Shown here: positions 18,122 to 27,711 of the stretch, piece by piece
How positions within the stretch are numbered: position 1 is the stretch's first letter
How the letters are laid out: each line of letters opens with the position of its first letter
From: Helicobacter ibis
GTDB taxonomy: Bacteria > Campylobacterota > Campylobacteria > Campylobacterales > Helicobacteraceae
Reading direction: 5' to 3'
DNA: 64,000 nucleotides
Assembly (NCBI RefSeq): GCF_027859255.1
Contig: NZ_JAQHXR010000001.1
Span: 372,001 to 436,000 of the forward strand
Translations under genes and position numbers: made by a program
Notes under the pieces: generated by a model
The model's input: the letters and a program-made list of their open reading frames with translations, nothing else
Told to the model about the DNA's origin: nothing
Databases searched by the model: none

Positions 18122-19373
18122 AATTTCCCTCATTTTTAGCTACAAAGTCATTTATGGTTATCCATTTATCTAGCTTGTTTTTTGATGTTATTTCTATTTT
18201 ATTGTAATACTCATCAAATCCATGTGAGATATAAGAATCTCCATTTTCTTTGCTTGTTTCTATTAGCACTTTTAGTGGTTTTTTTAAAGTTTGTATATCT
18301 TTTCTGAAGTTGTAATTATTTTGATTTACTATTTCTTCTATTTGTTTTTTGCGTTCTTTTGAGATATTGCCATTTATTGTATCTTTTAGAGTGCTTGAGC
18401 GTGTGCCATCTCTTTTACTATATATGAAGCTGTGTATGTGAGTTAGATTTAAAAGTTTGAAATTTGTCATGGCTTCATTCCATATCTCTTCACTCTCTCC
18501 AGGGTGTCCCACTATATAATCACTCCCTAGTGCAAAACCCATTTTTTGTAGTTTTGTAAATAATTCTAAGTCATTTTTAAATATATTTTGGCGATTCATT
18601 ATCTTTAGCATTGTTGGTGAAGTGTGTTGTAATGCTATGTGTAGATGTCTTTCAATTTTTTGGTTTTGTAATGCTGAAAGAAAACTAGAATCTATTTGCG
18701 AAGGCTCTAAACTCCCAAGTCTCAATCTTTTTACTTCATCTATATCGCATATACTTTCTATTAATTGTGATAATTTTTCATTTTTATCTATTCCCCAGCT
18801 TCCCATGTTTGTCCCTGTTAGGACAAATTCGCTAAATCCATTATCGCATAGTATTTTTATTTGTTCTATTATTTTTGTTAGCTCAAAGCTTCTAGCTTTT
18901 CCTCTAACTTGTGGGATAATGCAATACGAACAAGCAAAGTTACAACCTTCTTGTATCTTTATAAAAGCTCTACTTTTACCGCTAAAATCAGATACTATGT
19001 TTGAATCTAAGCTTTCATTGTCGCCTTTGAAAAAAAAGTTGTGTTGTTTTTTCAATAAATCATTTATGCTTTCTTTTAAAGAATGTCCAAAAACTCCAAA
19101 TACAAGCCCTTTATCAAAGAGATTCTTGCCTTGTGTATCCACTCCACAACCAGTGAAGTATATTTTTTTGCCTTCATTTTGGAGTCTGTTTATGTAGTTT
19201 CTAACGCCACTATCAGCACCATTTGTAACTGTGCAAGAATTAACCACCACAATATCTGAATCTTCTTCATAATTTGTTTTATGAAAATCTTTTAGTGAGT
19301 TTATCATTACTTGAGTATCAAATAAATTAGTCCTACAACCAAATGTTTTAAAATATACTTTAGGTTTTTGCAT
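18108..19373 (-). CDS. mtaB: tRNA (N6-threonylcarbamoyladenosine(37)-C2)-methylthiotransferase
   Basis: Radical SAM enzyme that adds a methylthio group to t6A37 in tRNA. N-terminal cluster cysteines lie in KTFGCRTN, NSCTV and TGCGVDTQG, and the radical SAM motif is EGCNFACSYCIIPQVRGKARS. HIHSFIYSKRDGT follows and a TRAM-like tail ends the 421-residue protein. It sits between the mscS-type gene (16 bp gap) and the FtsH homologue (overlap), as in H. pylori. Confidence 0.92.
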   Translation of the reverse strand: MQKPKVYFKTFGCRTNLFDTQVMINSLKDFHKTNYEEDSDIVVVNSCTVTNGADSGVRNYINRLQNEGKKIYFTGCGVDTQGKNLFDKGLVFGVFGHSLKESINDLLKKQHNFFFKGDNESLDSNIVSDFSGKSRAFIKIQEGCNFACSYCIIPQVRGKARSFELTKIIEQIKILCDNGFSEFVLTGTNMGSWGIDKNEKLSQLIESICDIDEVKRLRLGSLEPSQIDSSFLSALQNQKIERHLHIALQHTSPTMLKIMNRQNIFKNDLELFTKLQKMGFALGSDYIVGHPGESEEIWNEAMTNFKLLNLTHIHSFIYSKRDGTRSSTLKDTINGNISKERKKQIEEIVNQNNYNFRKDIQTLKKPLKVLIETSKENGDSYISHGFDEYYNKIEITSKNKLDKWITINDFVAKNEGNYAEI

Positions 19374-19389
19374 AATATTTCCTATATTT

Positions 19390-21018
19390 TTATATGTTGG
19401 GTATTATCCCATCTGTTATTTGTTTTGAATCTTTAAGTGCATCTCCATGATATATAGTTGTGCTTGGATATGCGATCTTTATGTTTGGCTCTTTTATTAT
19501 TTCACTTATTATTTCACTGCTTATACTACTTCTAATTGCAAGTGTGGAGAATGCATCAGTTAGATACCATACAGAGATTCTAATTCCATTTGGCTCTAAG
19601 AAGCTAAATACTCTTGGCTCTACGCTTGTGTTTTTTATTGTGTATTTATCTCTTAGTTTATTGAATTGTTTTTTTGTAGATTCGGTGTATCCTTTGGCAT
19701 ATTTTTTTGCACATTCTCTTGCTATATGACATGCTTTTATATGATCAGAGTTAAAAGTGATTGTAAAGTCAATCCCGTCCCATACGCTTTTTAGTCCACT
19801 ATGAGAATAATTTGAAAACATTGTTGTAAAAATGAAATTATTTGGTATAAAAATAACCCTTCCAGCACGCCTATTATCCATATATGTAGTTAGTGTTATA
19901 TCCTCATATAGCGTTGTTCTAAGGATTGATATATCTAAGACGTCACCGACATATACTGCACCATCTTTTATTACCTTTATCCTATCTCCTGCATGCACAG
20001 CACCGCTTACTACTATTACAATCCAGCCAAGAATTGACATAAATAAGTCTTTCATGGCAATAGCCAAACCAGCAGAAGCAAAGCCAAGCACGGTTACAAG
20101 ATATGTAACATTATCTAAATATGCAAAAAGTAAAATAAGTATGATTAGTGTTATGTTTAGGAAGTTTATTATTTTGTTTGTTGTGTAGATTCTTTCATTG
20201 TCATGTATGTATTTTTTAACTGCTAATTTTATAGATAATGCAATGCCAAATAAAATAAGAATCGTAATTCCTATATACGCTCCTTTTATTATTTGGGCTT
20301 TTACTTGTGATTTTATTAGTTCATTACTATCTGCTATATCTTTTTCTAAAAACTCTAAGGTTGTAACAAACACATTTCTAGTTGCCTCTAAAACTCTAAA
20401 TGCTCCTAGTGTGTCGTTTAGCTGCATTTGTATTTTGTATGTATTTTCAAAAAGACAAGAATTTAGCTTGCAAAATGCGATAATATTATCTTTATCTTTA
20501 TCATAAATCTCTAGTAATTCTTTTAGTAATCTATCTTTTTGTTTTAGGTATTCTATGTTTTCTAATAGAGACTGATAGTTTTTTTGTAGTGTTTTTAGTG
20601 TTTCGTTTGATTGTTTCATGTATGATAGGGCTTTTACTATTAGAAATATATTGGTTACATTTGGGGTCTTACCTAAATCTTGCGGTGTAGTTAGATCAAT
20701 AAATGGACTATCTTTGTAGTTTGATAATATATCTTTTTGTTTTTGTAATGTGTCTAAATTTCTTTGTAGATTATTTATTTGGTTTTGTATATCAATGGTT
20801 ATTTTTTCTTTTTGCAGACTTTCTATTTTTTCTTGCGTTTTGATTATGTTAAATTCTACTTGTTGATATGTTTTATAGCTTTTATATCTTTTTATCCATG
20901 GGTTGTTGTGGTTGTTTAGAAAGTTATCTATTTTTTTTATTTGTGAATCTATTTTTGGTATATTTTGGTTTGAGAAAAGTGGCAAAAAAAATAATAATAC
21001 AACAATAAAGATTTTCAT
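19390..21018 (-). CDS. MscS-family mechanosensitive channel with N-terminal coiled coil
   Basis: Osmotic safety valve of the inner membrane. The 542-residue protein has a signal peptide (KIFIVVLLFFLPLFSNQ) and a long periplasmic coiled-coil region (residues about 50-215). Membrane helices around 240-330 include the pore-lining GFASAGLAIAMKDLFMSILG. The MscS beta domain (GDRIKVIKDGAVYVGDVLDI) and a C-terminal domain follow. It overlaps aroB by 4 bp. Larger than minimal MscS, similar to the MscK-like forms in this group. Confidence 0.88.
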   Translation of the reverse strand: MKIFIVVLLFFLPLFSNQNIPKIDSQIKKIDNFLNNHNNPWIKRYKSYKTYQQVEFNIIKTQEKIESLQKEKITIDIQNQINNLQRNLDTLQKQKDILSNYKDSPFIDLTTPQDLGKTPNVTNIFLIVKALSYMKQSNETLKTLQKNYQSLLENIEYLKQKDRLLKELLEIYDKDKDNIIAFCKLNSCLFENTYKIQMQLNDTLGAFRVLEATRNVFVTTLEFLEKDIADSNELIKSQVKAQIIKGAYIGITILILFGIALSIKLAVKKYIHDNERIYTTNKIINFLNITLIILILLFAYLDNVTYLVTVLGFASAGLAIAMKDLFMSILGWIVIVVSGAVHAGDRIKVIKDGAVYVGDVLDISILRTTLYEDITLTTYMDNRRAGRVIFIPNNFIFTTMFSNYSHSGLKSVWDGIDFTITFNSDHIKACHIARECAKKYAKGYTESTKKQFNKLRDKYTIKNTSVEPRVFSFLEPNGIRISVWYLTDAFSTLAIRSSISSEIISEIIKEPNIKIAYPSTTIYHGDALKDSKQITDGIIPNI

Positions 21019-22031
21019 GCAAATTCTCTTAAAACCTCATCTAATATTAAATCTGATACATCATCATTAAGTGCAAAAGAACCTATGCCTTTTGGCAGGA
21101 CAAATTTTATTTTATTGTTTTGTGATTTTTTATCTAAAAGCATTAGGCTTTTAAAATTATTTATATTGTTTATTTTATAAGTTGTAGGTAAATTGAATGC
21201 TTCTAGTAAGTTTTTTATATTTTGAGATTCTTCATTGCTTATCAGGTTTAGTTTTAAAGCTAGGCTATTTGCCATTACCATACCTATACTTACAGCCTCT
21301 CCATGTAGAAGCTTTTTGTAGTTTGTTTCTAGCTCTATTGCATGTGCAAATGTATGTCCATAGTTTAGTGCAGCTCTTATTCCGTTTTCTTTTTCGTCTT
21401 CTTTTACTATCTTTGCTTTTATTCTTACTGCCATTTTTATTGTATCAAGAAGATTTTTATCATCATATTTGTGTAGTTGTAAGAAGAATTCTTTGTCAAA
21501 GCATACAGCCATTTTGATTATTTCTGCAAATCCTGAATTAAATTCTCTACTAGGCAGTGTCTTTAAAAAAGATTCATCGATAAACACTTCTTTTGGTTGA
21601 TTAAAAAGTCCTATTAGATTCTTGCCATAATTATTATTGATACCAACTTTACCACCAATGCTCGAATCCACTTGCGAAAGAAGTGTGGTTGGAATTTGGA
21701 TAAATGGTATCCCACGCATAAAGATTCCAGCACTAAAGCCTACAATATCTCCAATAACTCCACCTCCAAATGCAATAAAAAGTGATTTTCTATCTAGCTT
21801 GTGATTAAAGGCACTTTGGAGTATGGATTCTACACTTGCCATTGTTTTGTATTCCTCGCCATCATCTATCGTGCATATATATATTTCTCGTGCTTGTATG
21901 TTTTTTAGCAACTTTTGCATATGAAGTCCGCTTATTTTTGGGTTACTAATTATTAATACTTTGCCATCGTGAGTGATTTTTGGTAGTGTGCCGAAATTTA
22001 TGGAGTAATCAAAAAGTTCTATTCTATACAT
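21015..22031 (-). CDS. aroB: 3-dehydroquinate synthase
   Basis: Second step of the shikimate pathway, NAD- and Zn-dependent. The 338-residue protein has the NAD-binding FIAFGGGVIGDIVGFSAGIF, TTLLSQVDSSIGGKVGINN, the metal-ligand Glu region and ALNYGHTFAHAIE. It leads a leftward operon aroB-mscS-mtaB-ftsH-like and faces the SMR genes across a 157-bp divergent region. Confidence 0.96.
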   Translation of the reverse strand: MYRIELFDYSINFGTLPKITHDGKVLIISNPKISGLHMQKLLKNIQAREIYICTIDDGEEYKTMASVESILQSAFNHKLDRKSLFIAFGGGVIGDIVGFSAGIFMRGIPFIQIPTTLLSQVDSSIGGKVGINNNYGKNLIGLFNQPKEVFIDESFLKTLPSREFNSGFAEIIKMAVCFDKEFFLQLHKYDDKNLLDTIKMAVRIKAKIVKEDEKENGIRAALNYGHTFAHAIELETNYKKLLHGEAVSIGMVMANSLALKLNLISNEESQNIKNLLEAFNLPTTYKINNINNFKSLMLLDKKSQNNKIKFVLPKGIGSFALNDDVSDLILDEVLREFA

Positions 22032-22134
22032 GATATAAAAATAAAAAATCCTTAAAATAATCTACTAAATATTATCAATTAACTTTAAACAGATTCTAAA
22101 TTCTAGCAATTTTTTATTTATTTATCCTTTATGA

Positions 22135-22140
22135 TATAAT
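22135..22140 (+). promoter_or_regulatory. -10 box of the SMR pair
   Basis: TATAAT in TATGATATAATCTG (TGN-less extended context), 48 bp before the first SMR start. Confidence 0.55.
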
Positions 22141-22188
22141 CTGTAGTTTGATTTTTACAATATTTTATGGGATTTAGTGAGGTTTTTG

Positions 22189-22533
22189 ATGCTTAAGGCA
22201 TGGATTTTTTTATTGTTAGCTATTGTTTGTGAAGTCTTTGGCGTATCTGTTATGAACTATACTGGGGAAGATGACAAAATAATGATTTATGGATTTATGT
22301 TTTTGATGATTGGGATTGCTTATTATTTCATGTCATTAGCCATACGCAAGATAAATGTAGGCACAGCATATGCCATATGGGAGATAGTTGGTCTTAGCCT
22401 TATTACAATTATTGCAGTTTTTATATTTGATACTAGTCTTAAGATTCAAGAATATATCGGTCTTGCACTAGCTTTGCTCGGGATTATTTTGGTAAATCTT
22501 GGCGAATACCATGAAGATTCTACGAAAGCTTAA
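22189..22533 (+). CDS. Small multidrug resistance (SMR) transporter, subunit 1
   Basis: Four-helix inner-membrane exporter of the DMT superfamily, 114 residues from the ATG at 22189, which has GAGG 7 bp upstream. WIFLLLAIVCEVFGVSVMNY contains the conserved membrane Glu, and INVGTAYAIWEIVGL matches the SMR helix-3 block (VGxAYAxW). It is followed after 15 bp by a second, divergent SMR gene, suggesting a heterodimer of fixed opposite orientations, as in known paired SMR proteins. Substrate unknown. Confidence 0.88.
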   Translation: MLKAWIFLLLAIVCEVFGVSVMNYTGEDDKIMIYGFMFLMIGIAYYFMSLAIRKINVGTAYAIWEIVGLSLITIIAVFIFDTSLKIQEYIGLALALLGIILVNLGEYHEDSTKA

Positions 22534-22548
22534 TTTGGGGTTAATTAT

Positions 22549-22872
22549 ATGTTTAATATTTATTTATTTTATGTAATTTTAGCAGCTATACTCGATATTA
22601 TTGCTAATCTAACGCTTAATAAATCAGATGGTTTTAGGAATTTAAAGTGGGGATTTTTATCTATTTTTCTTGTTTGGGGAGCTTTTTATTTGTTGGCACT
22701 TAGTGTTGAAGGTGGGATGAAGCTTGCCATTGCCTATACACTTTGGGGTTCTATTGGTATATTAGGAACTACAATTGGTGGGTGGTATTTTTTTAAACAA
22801 AAGCTAAAGCCTATAGGTTGGGTTGGAATTATTATTATTGTATTGGCTGTTATTACTTTAAAGACTGCATGA
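22549..22872 (+). CDS. Small multidrug resistance (SMR) transporter, subunit 2
   Basis: 107 residues, four predicted helices. IYLFYVILAAILDIIANLTL has Asp (ILDI) at the site where subunit 1 has Glu. MKLAIAYTLWGSIGILGTTI is the helix-3 block and FKQKLKPIGWVGIIIIVLAV the fourth helix. Positive charge distribution differs from subunit 1, consistent with a dual-gene SMR pump. Preceded by a GGGG-type site. Confidence 0.87.
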   Translation: MFNIYLFYVILAAILDIIANLTLNKSDGFRNLKWGFLSIFLVWGAFYLLALSVEGGMKLAIAYTLWGSIGILGTTIGGWYFFKQKLKPIGWVGIIIIVLAVITLKTA

Positions 22873-22936
22873 ATCTTTATTTAATTTTTAGTATTTTGTC
22901 CTATAATTTTTGAACTTTAATTCGGCGGAGTGGTGC

Positions 22937-24310
22937 ATGGAAAATAGAAGCAAGGTAGCAAAAATAAGTGGTGTTAAATATTTAAAAAAACGATATTTTG
23001 TCTATCTCGTGGCGTCTTTTATATTGCTAATTATTCCTTTTTTAAAAATTAATGGAAATCAGATATTTTTGCTATCTTTTGATCATAAGCAGTTGCATTT
23101 ACTAGGTGTGGTATTTGATATGCAAGAGCTATATTTAATGCCTTTTTTGCTTATTTTGATGTTTTTAGCGATATTTTTCTTAACAACTCTAGCAGGTAGA
23201 ATATGGTGTGGGTGGGCATGTCCGCAGACTATATTTAGAGTAATTTATAGAGATTTGATAGAAACTAAAATTCTAAAATTAAGAAAAAGAAGAGAAAACA
23301 AGCAGTTAGAGCCAAATATGGAGCTTGGGATCAATAAACTAAAGAAATTTGTAGCAATTTGTATTTGGTCTGTTTTAGCCTTTGTTGCTGCATCGAATCT
23401 TATGTGGTATTTTGTTCCTCCACATGATTTTTTTGCCTATTTACAAGAGCCATTAGAGCATAAATATTTAATGATTTTCTTGCTTGGATTTACTATATTT
23501 TTGATTTTTGATGTTGTATTTTTAAAAGAGAATTTCTGTATTTATATGTGTCCTTATAGCCGTGTGCAAAGCGTATTGTATGATAATGATACGATTATGA
23601 CTACTTATGATTATAAAAGGGGTGGAGAGGTATTTAACGCACAAGGTGTGAAGCTATGGAAAAAGCCAGAGACTTTAAATGCCGAATGCACAGGCTGTGA
23701 AGCATGTGTAAAGGTGTGTCCAACTCACATAGATATAAGAAAAGGTATGCAACTAGAATGTATAAATTGCTTAGAATGTGCAGATGAATGCACAAAGGTA
23801 ATGGGTAATTTGGGTAAGCAAACACTTATTTCATGGACTAGCCCTCAAGCCATAGAAGATAGACTAAAGGTTAGGTATTTTAGGTTTAAGACTATTGCTT
23901 ATATTGTTGCTTTGTGTGCTGTATTTATCGGGCTTATAATCATGGGTTCTACAAAAGAGAGTATGCTACTTAATATAAATCGTGGTGAGCTTTATACTAT
24001 AAGAGATAATGGTGTTGTTGAGAATTCTTATGTATTTTTATTCCAAAATACAGATAAGTTAGAGCATGAATTTTACTTTGAAGTGGTAGGTAATCCAAAT
24101 ATCACAATAAAGCGCCCTAGTAAAACATTCAAAATAAAATCAGGTGAAAAGTATAAGCAAATAGTGGTATTACAAACTACTAATAACCTAGCACAAAGCG
24201 ATATAAAAGATACTCACATACCTATACAGATTCGTGCTTATGCAGTGGACAATAAGGCAATAGAGGTGTTTAGAAAAAGTGTATTTATGTATCCTTCTAG
24301 GACACAATAG
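22937..24310 (+). CDS. ccoG: Cytochrome c oxidase accessory protein CcoG (RdxA/FixG family)
   Basis: Membrane iron-sulfur/copper-handling protein needed for cbb3 oxidase assembly. The ATG at 22937 is preferred over the upstream TTG because GGAG is correctly spaced before it, giving 457 residues. Several membrane helices, the WCGWACPQT motif, ENFCIYMCPYSRVQ, then two [4Fe-4S] motifs (CTGCEACVKVCP and CINCLECADECT) and a C-terminal periplasmic Ig-like domain. No ccoNOPQ genes are nearby. It overlaps the AI-2E-family gene by one base. Confidence 0.93.
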   Translation: MENRSKVAKISGVKYLKKRYFVYLVASFILLIIPFLKINGNQIFLLSFDHKQLHLLGVVFDMQELYLMPFLLILMFLAIFFLTTLAGRIWCGWACPQTIFRVIYRDLIETKILKLRKRRENKQLEPNMELGINKLKKFVAICIWSVLAFVAASNLMWYFVPPHDFFAYLQEPLEHKYLMIFLLGFTIFLIFDVVFLKENFCIYMCPYSRVQSVLYDNDTIMTTYDYKRGGEVFNAQGVKLWKKPETLNAECTGCEACVKVCPTHIDIRKGMQLECINCLECADECTKVMGNLGKQTLISWTSPQAIEDRLKVRYFRFKTIAYIVALCAVFIGLIIMGSTKESMLLNINRGELYTIRDNGVVENSYVFLFQNTDKLEHEFYFEVVGNPNITIKRPSKTFKIKSGEKYKQIVVLQTTNNLAQSDIKDTHIPIQIRAYAVDNKAIEVFRKSVFMYPSRTQ

Positions 24311-25383
24311 TGATAGATAAGAGTAAAGGGGGCAGAATCTTCTTTTTGGGGATTTTACTTTTAGTCTTTTTAGCTATTTTAAAGCTTTATTCTCCGTTTT
24401 TAATGAATCTCTTAATAGCGTTTTTGTTGTTTTTATCTACTCAAGAGATTTATTTTCTTATAAATAAAAGACTTAACAATAGATTCTTCTCTTCAAGCAT
24501 TATGATTCTTTTGCTTTTGTTGTTATGTTTTGTGCCATTGCTTTATGTAGTTATCAATTTAGCCAATATGGCAAGTTCAATTGATTTTGCAAATTTACAA
24601 AAATTTGCAACACATATAAATGTGAGTATAACAAGCGTTGTAATGGAGGCATTAGAATATCTGCCAAATAAAATATCAAATGAGATAGTAAATTTATTAC
24701 ACAAAATAAACGAAATTGATATAGGCTCTGTTGTCAATAAGGCTTTAGCTATATTTACAGAGGCAAGCAAGAGTGGAATCTTCTTTATAAATGATATGTT
24801 TTTTATTATGGTGTTTTTGTTCTTTTTTTACTACTATGGTGCTAGTTTTGGAAGATATATCTTGGAGTTAATACCACTTAATTCTACGCAGACTAGGGAA
24901 ATATATAACGAAGTTAGTGCAGTAATTGGGGTAGTTTTTTATAGTTCGATAGTCTCAATGGTATTGCAAGGATTCTTGTTTGGAATCTTTGTTTATTTCT
25001 ATGGATATAATGCCTTTTTGTTTGGTGTTTTTTATGGTTTTGCTTCATTAGTTCCAGTTGTTGGAGGGACTTTAGTTTGGCTACCAGTTGCATTATATGA
25101 GCTATATTTAGGGAATTTAAGTAATGCAATTATTGTTTCTTTGTATTCTATTGTAGTAATTGCTACATTGGCAGATAATGGCCTAAAACCAATTATTATC
25201 GCATTTATAAATAGGGTGCTAATAAAAGCAGAGCTAAAGATAAATGAAATGCTGATATTTTTTGCCATTATTGCTGGGCTTACTTCTTTTGGATTTTGGG
25301 GGATTGTCTTAGGTCCTGCTATTACAGCTTTATTTATTGCATTACTTAGGATTTATAAGAGTTTTGATAGGGATTTGTTGTAG
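24310..25383 (+). CDS. AI-2E family (PF01594) membrane transporter
   Basis: 357 residues, about eight hydrophobic segments, GTG start overlapping the ccoG stop. ASLVPVVGGTLVWLPVALYEL and FWGIVLGPAITALFIALLRI match the C-terminal conserved blocks of the TqsA/PerM/YtqD family. Proposed roles in the family range from AI-2 export to ion transport; nothing here discriminates. It ends 5 bp before hsdR, marking the left boundary of the accessory island. Confidence 0.87.
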   Translation: MIDKSKGGRIFFLGILLLVFLAILKLYSPFLMNLLIAFLLFLSTQEIYFLINKRLNNRFFSSSIMILLLLLLCFVPLLYVVINLANMASSIDFANLQKFATHINVSITSVVMEALEYLPNKISNEIVNLLHKINEIDIGSVVNKALAIFTEASKSGIFFINDMFFIMVFLFFFYYYGASFGRYILELIPLNSTQTREIYNEVSAVIGVVFYSSIVSMVLQGFLFGIFVYFYGYNAFLFGVFYGFASLVPVVGGTLVWLPVALYELYLGNLSNAIIVSLYSIVVIATLADNGLKPIIIAFINRVLIKAELKINEMLIFFAIIAGLTSFGFWGIVLGPAITALFIALLRIYKSFDRDLL

Positions 25384-25388
25384 GGGTT

Positions 25389-27707
25389 ATGTTGTTAAGT
25401 GAAGCAGATACAAGAGTAAAGTTTATTGATACAAAGTTAAAAGAGTCTCATTGGAATGAGGATTGTATAAAGCGAGAGTATTATTTTACCGATGGTAGAA
25501 AGCTACCTGGTAATAAAAGGGGAGTGAAAAAATTTGCAGATTACCTGCTTAGCTTTCAAAATAATAATCTAGCCATCATTGAAGCTAAAAGATTAGATAA
25601 AGATTCTTTCTCTGGGCTATCACAAGCCATAGAATATGCCAAAATCTTAAATATCCGCTTTGTATATGCGACAAATGGTAAGCAGATTTTTGAATATGAT
25701 ATGTATTATTTAAAGGGTGAGTATATAGAGGAATTTCCAAGCCCAGAGATTTTATTTGCTAGGACTTTTGGAAATCTACTAGAGTGGCAATACAAGCTTT
25801 TAACCCAAAGAGAATACCAAATCCCACAAAAAGAATTGCGTTATTATCAAAAAATCGCAGTAGATAGAGTGGTGCAAGCCCTAATTAATAACAAAGATAG
25901 AATCTTACTTACTCTAGCCACTGGCACAGGTAAGACTGCCATAGCCTTTGCACTCTGCTATCGCCTCCTTGAAGCTAGGTGGAATTTAGAGAATGCTAAT
26001 AGAAAGCCAAAGATTTTATTTCTTTGTGATCGTGTTACTTTGCGTAATCAAGCTTTAAGTGAGTTTAACTATATAGAAAGTGATTGTAAAGAAATCAGTG
26101 CAGAGGAGCTAAAGAAAAATGGAGGCAGAGTGCCTACAAGTGGTGATGTGTTTTTTGGAATCTATCAGAGTTTAAGTAGTGCGGATAAATCCCAAGAGAG
26201 AGAAGAAAAAGGGAGCACACAAGAGAAGATAGAGAGTAAGTTTTATTTGCAGTATCCTAAAGACTTCTTTGATCTTATTATCATTGATGAGTGCCACAGA
26301 GGTGGGGCAAATGATGAGGGTAGCTGGAGGGCTGTGCTAGAGTATTTTAAAAGTGCGGTGCATTTGGGGCTTACTGCCACGCCAAAGCGAAGCGATAATG
26401 TAGATACTTATAAATACTTTGGTGATGCAGTGTATGAGTATAGTCTAAAAGAGGGCATAGAAGATGGCTTTTTAACACCTTATAAAGTCAAGCGTATCAT
26501 AACCTCTTTAAATGATGGCTATACGCACAATCCTGATGATTTGGTGCAAGGAAAGCTAGAAAAAGAGTATTATGAGCTAGGCGAGTTTGAACGCACTATC
26601 ACACTTCCAAAATATAATGAATTTATCGCTAAAAAGATTCTAGAGCTTATTAATCCTATGGATAAAACAATTATCTTTTGTGCCAATCAAGCCCATGCAA
26701 GTGCCATGAAAGTGGCTATTGATAAGTTTAAGAAAATACCAAGAGAGGATTATTGTGTGAGGGTTACAAGCGATGAGGGGGTTATCGGGCTAAATTATCT
26801 AAAAGCATTTCAAGATAATGATAAAGAATATCCAGTAATCCTTACAAGCTCCAAAATGCTAACAGCTGGTGTAGATGCAAGAAATGTGCGAAATATCGTG
26901 CTTTTAGCAAATATAGGCTCGATGATAGAGTTTAAGCAAATCATAGGGCGAGGCACGAGAATCTATGAGGGTAAGGACTTTTTTATAATCTTAGATTTCT
27001 TTGGGGTTACAAAGCTCTTTTATGATCCAAAATGGGATGGGGAGAGTAATGTTATAAGCGGAGATGATAGGGAAGATTCTAAGTCTATAAGGGAGGGTAA
27101 AAGTGGTAGTAAAGGTAGCGACACTCCAAAAGAAAAGGTAATAATCCACCTAAAAGGTACAAAGCTAAAAGTGCTAGATATAGAGACACGCTACATAGGA
27201 GGAGATGGCAAACCACTAGGCACAAAGGAGTTTTTAGAATTCTTAATCGGTAAGCTTGGGAGCTTCTATAATAATGAAAAGAAATTGCAAGAGATGTGGA
27301 GCAATGCAGAAAATAGAGACACTTTTTTAAAAAGTCTTGCAAATGAGGGTATAGATAGTGAGGTGTTAGAGAATCTAAAAGAGATTTTTGAGCGAAAAGA
27401 TTGCGATATTTATGATATTTTTGCACATATTAGCTTTAATAGCGAGATAGTCTCACGCAGTGAGCGGGTGCCAAGTGTGAAAAATAGTGGCTTTTTATCA
27501 AAATTCCACAAAGAAAGGGCAATAAAGCTTATAGAATTTTTGCTTGGATATTATAAAGAGCATGGGATTAATGATTTTAACAATCTTGGCAGACTGCTGG
27601 AGCTTAGCTCACTTGGTAAGGCATATGAGATAACAGAGGACTTTGGCGGAATCCCTATGCTAAGAAGTAGTATAGAGGAGTTGCAGAGGAAAATCTACGC
27701 AGGGTAA
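25389..27707 (+). CDS. hsdR: Type I restriction enzyme R subunit (EcoEI-like)
   Basis: Motor/nuclease subunit of a type I restriction-modification system. The N-terminal nuclease fold has Asp51 in KFADYLLSFQ and the EAK motif at 65-67 (AIIEAKRL). SF2 helicase motifs: Walker A LATGTGKTA, LFLCDRVTLRNQA, DECH box IIIDECHRGG, LTATPKR, and a late motif QIIGRGTRIYEGKDF. The C-terminal helical domain is EcoEI-R-like; 772 residues is a full length for this class. The reading frame is intact, whereas the partner genes hsdS and hsdM are broken downstream. hamA starts 5 bp after its stop. Confidence 0.93.
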   Translation: MLLSEADTRVKFIDTKLKESHWNEDCIKREYYFTDGRKLPGNKRGVKKFADYLLSFQNNNLAIIEAKRLDKDSFSGLSQAIEYAKILNIRFVYATNGKQIFEYDMYYLKGEYIEEFPSPEILFARTFGNLLEWQYKLLTQREYQIPQKELRYYQKIAVDRVVQALINNKDRILLTLATGTGKTAIAFALCYRLLEARWNLENANRKPKILFLCDRVTLRNQALSEFNYIESDCKEISAEELKKNGGRVPTSGDVFFGIYQSLSSADKSQEREEKGSTQEKIESKFYLQYPKDFFDLIIIDECHRGGANDEGSWRAVLEYFKSAVHLGLTATPKRSDNVDTYKYFGDAVYEYSLKEGIEDGFLTPYKVKRIITSLNDGYTHNPDDLVQGKLEKEYYELGEFERTITLPKYNEFIAKKILELINPMDKTIIFCANQAHASAMKVAIDKFKKIPREDYCVRVTSDEGVIGLNYLKAFQDNDKEYPVILTSSKMLTAGVDARNVRNIVLLANIGSMIEFKQIIGRGTRIYEGKDFFIILDFFGVTKLFYDPKWDGESNVISGDDREDSKSIREGKSGSKGSDTPKEKVIIHLKGTKLKVLDIETRYIGGDGKPLGTKEFLEFLIGKLGSFYNNEKKLQEMWSNAENRDTFLKSLANEGIDSEVLENLKEIFERKDCDIYDIFAHISFNSEIVSRSERVPSVKNSGFLSKFHKERAIKLIEFLLGYYKEHGINDFNNLGRLLELSSLGKAYEITEDFGGIPMLRSSIEELQRKIYAG

Positions 27708-27711
27708 AAAT

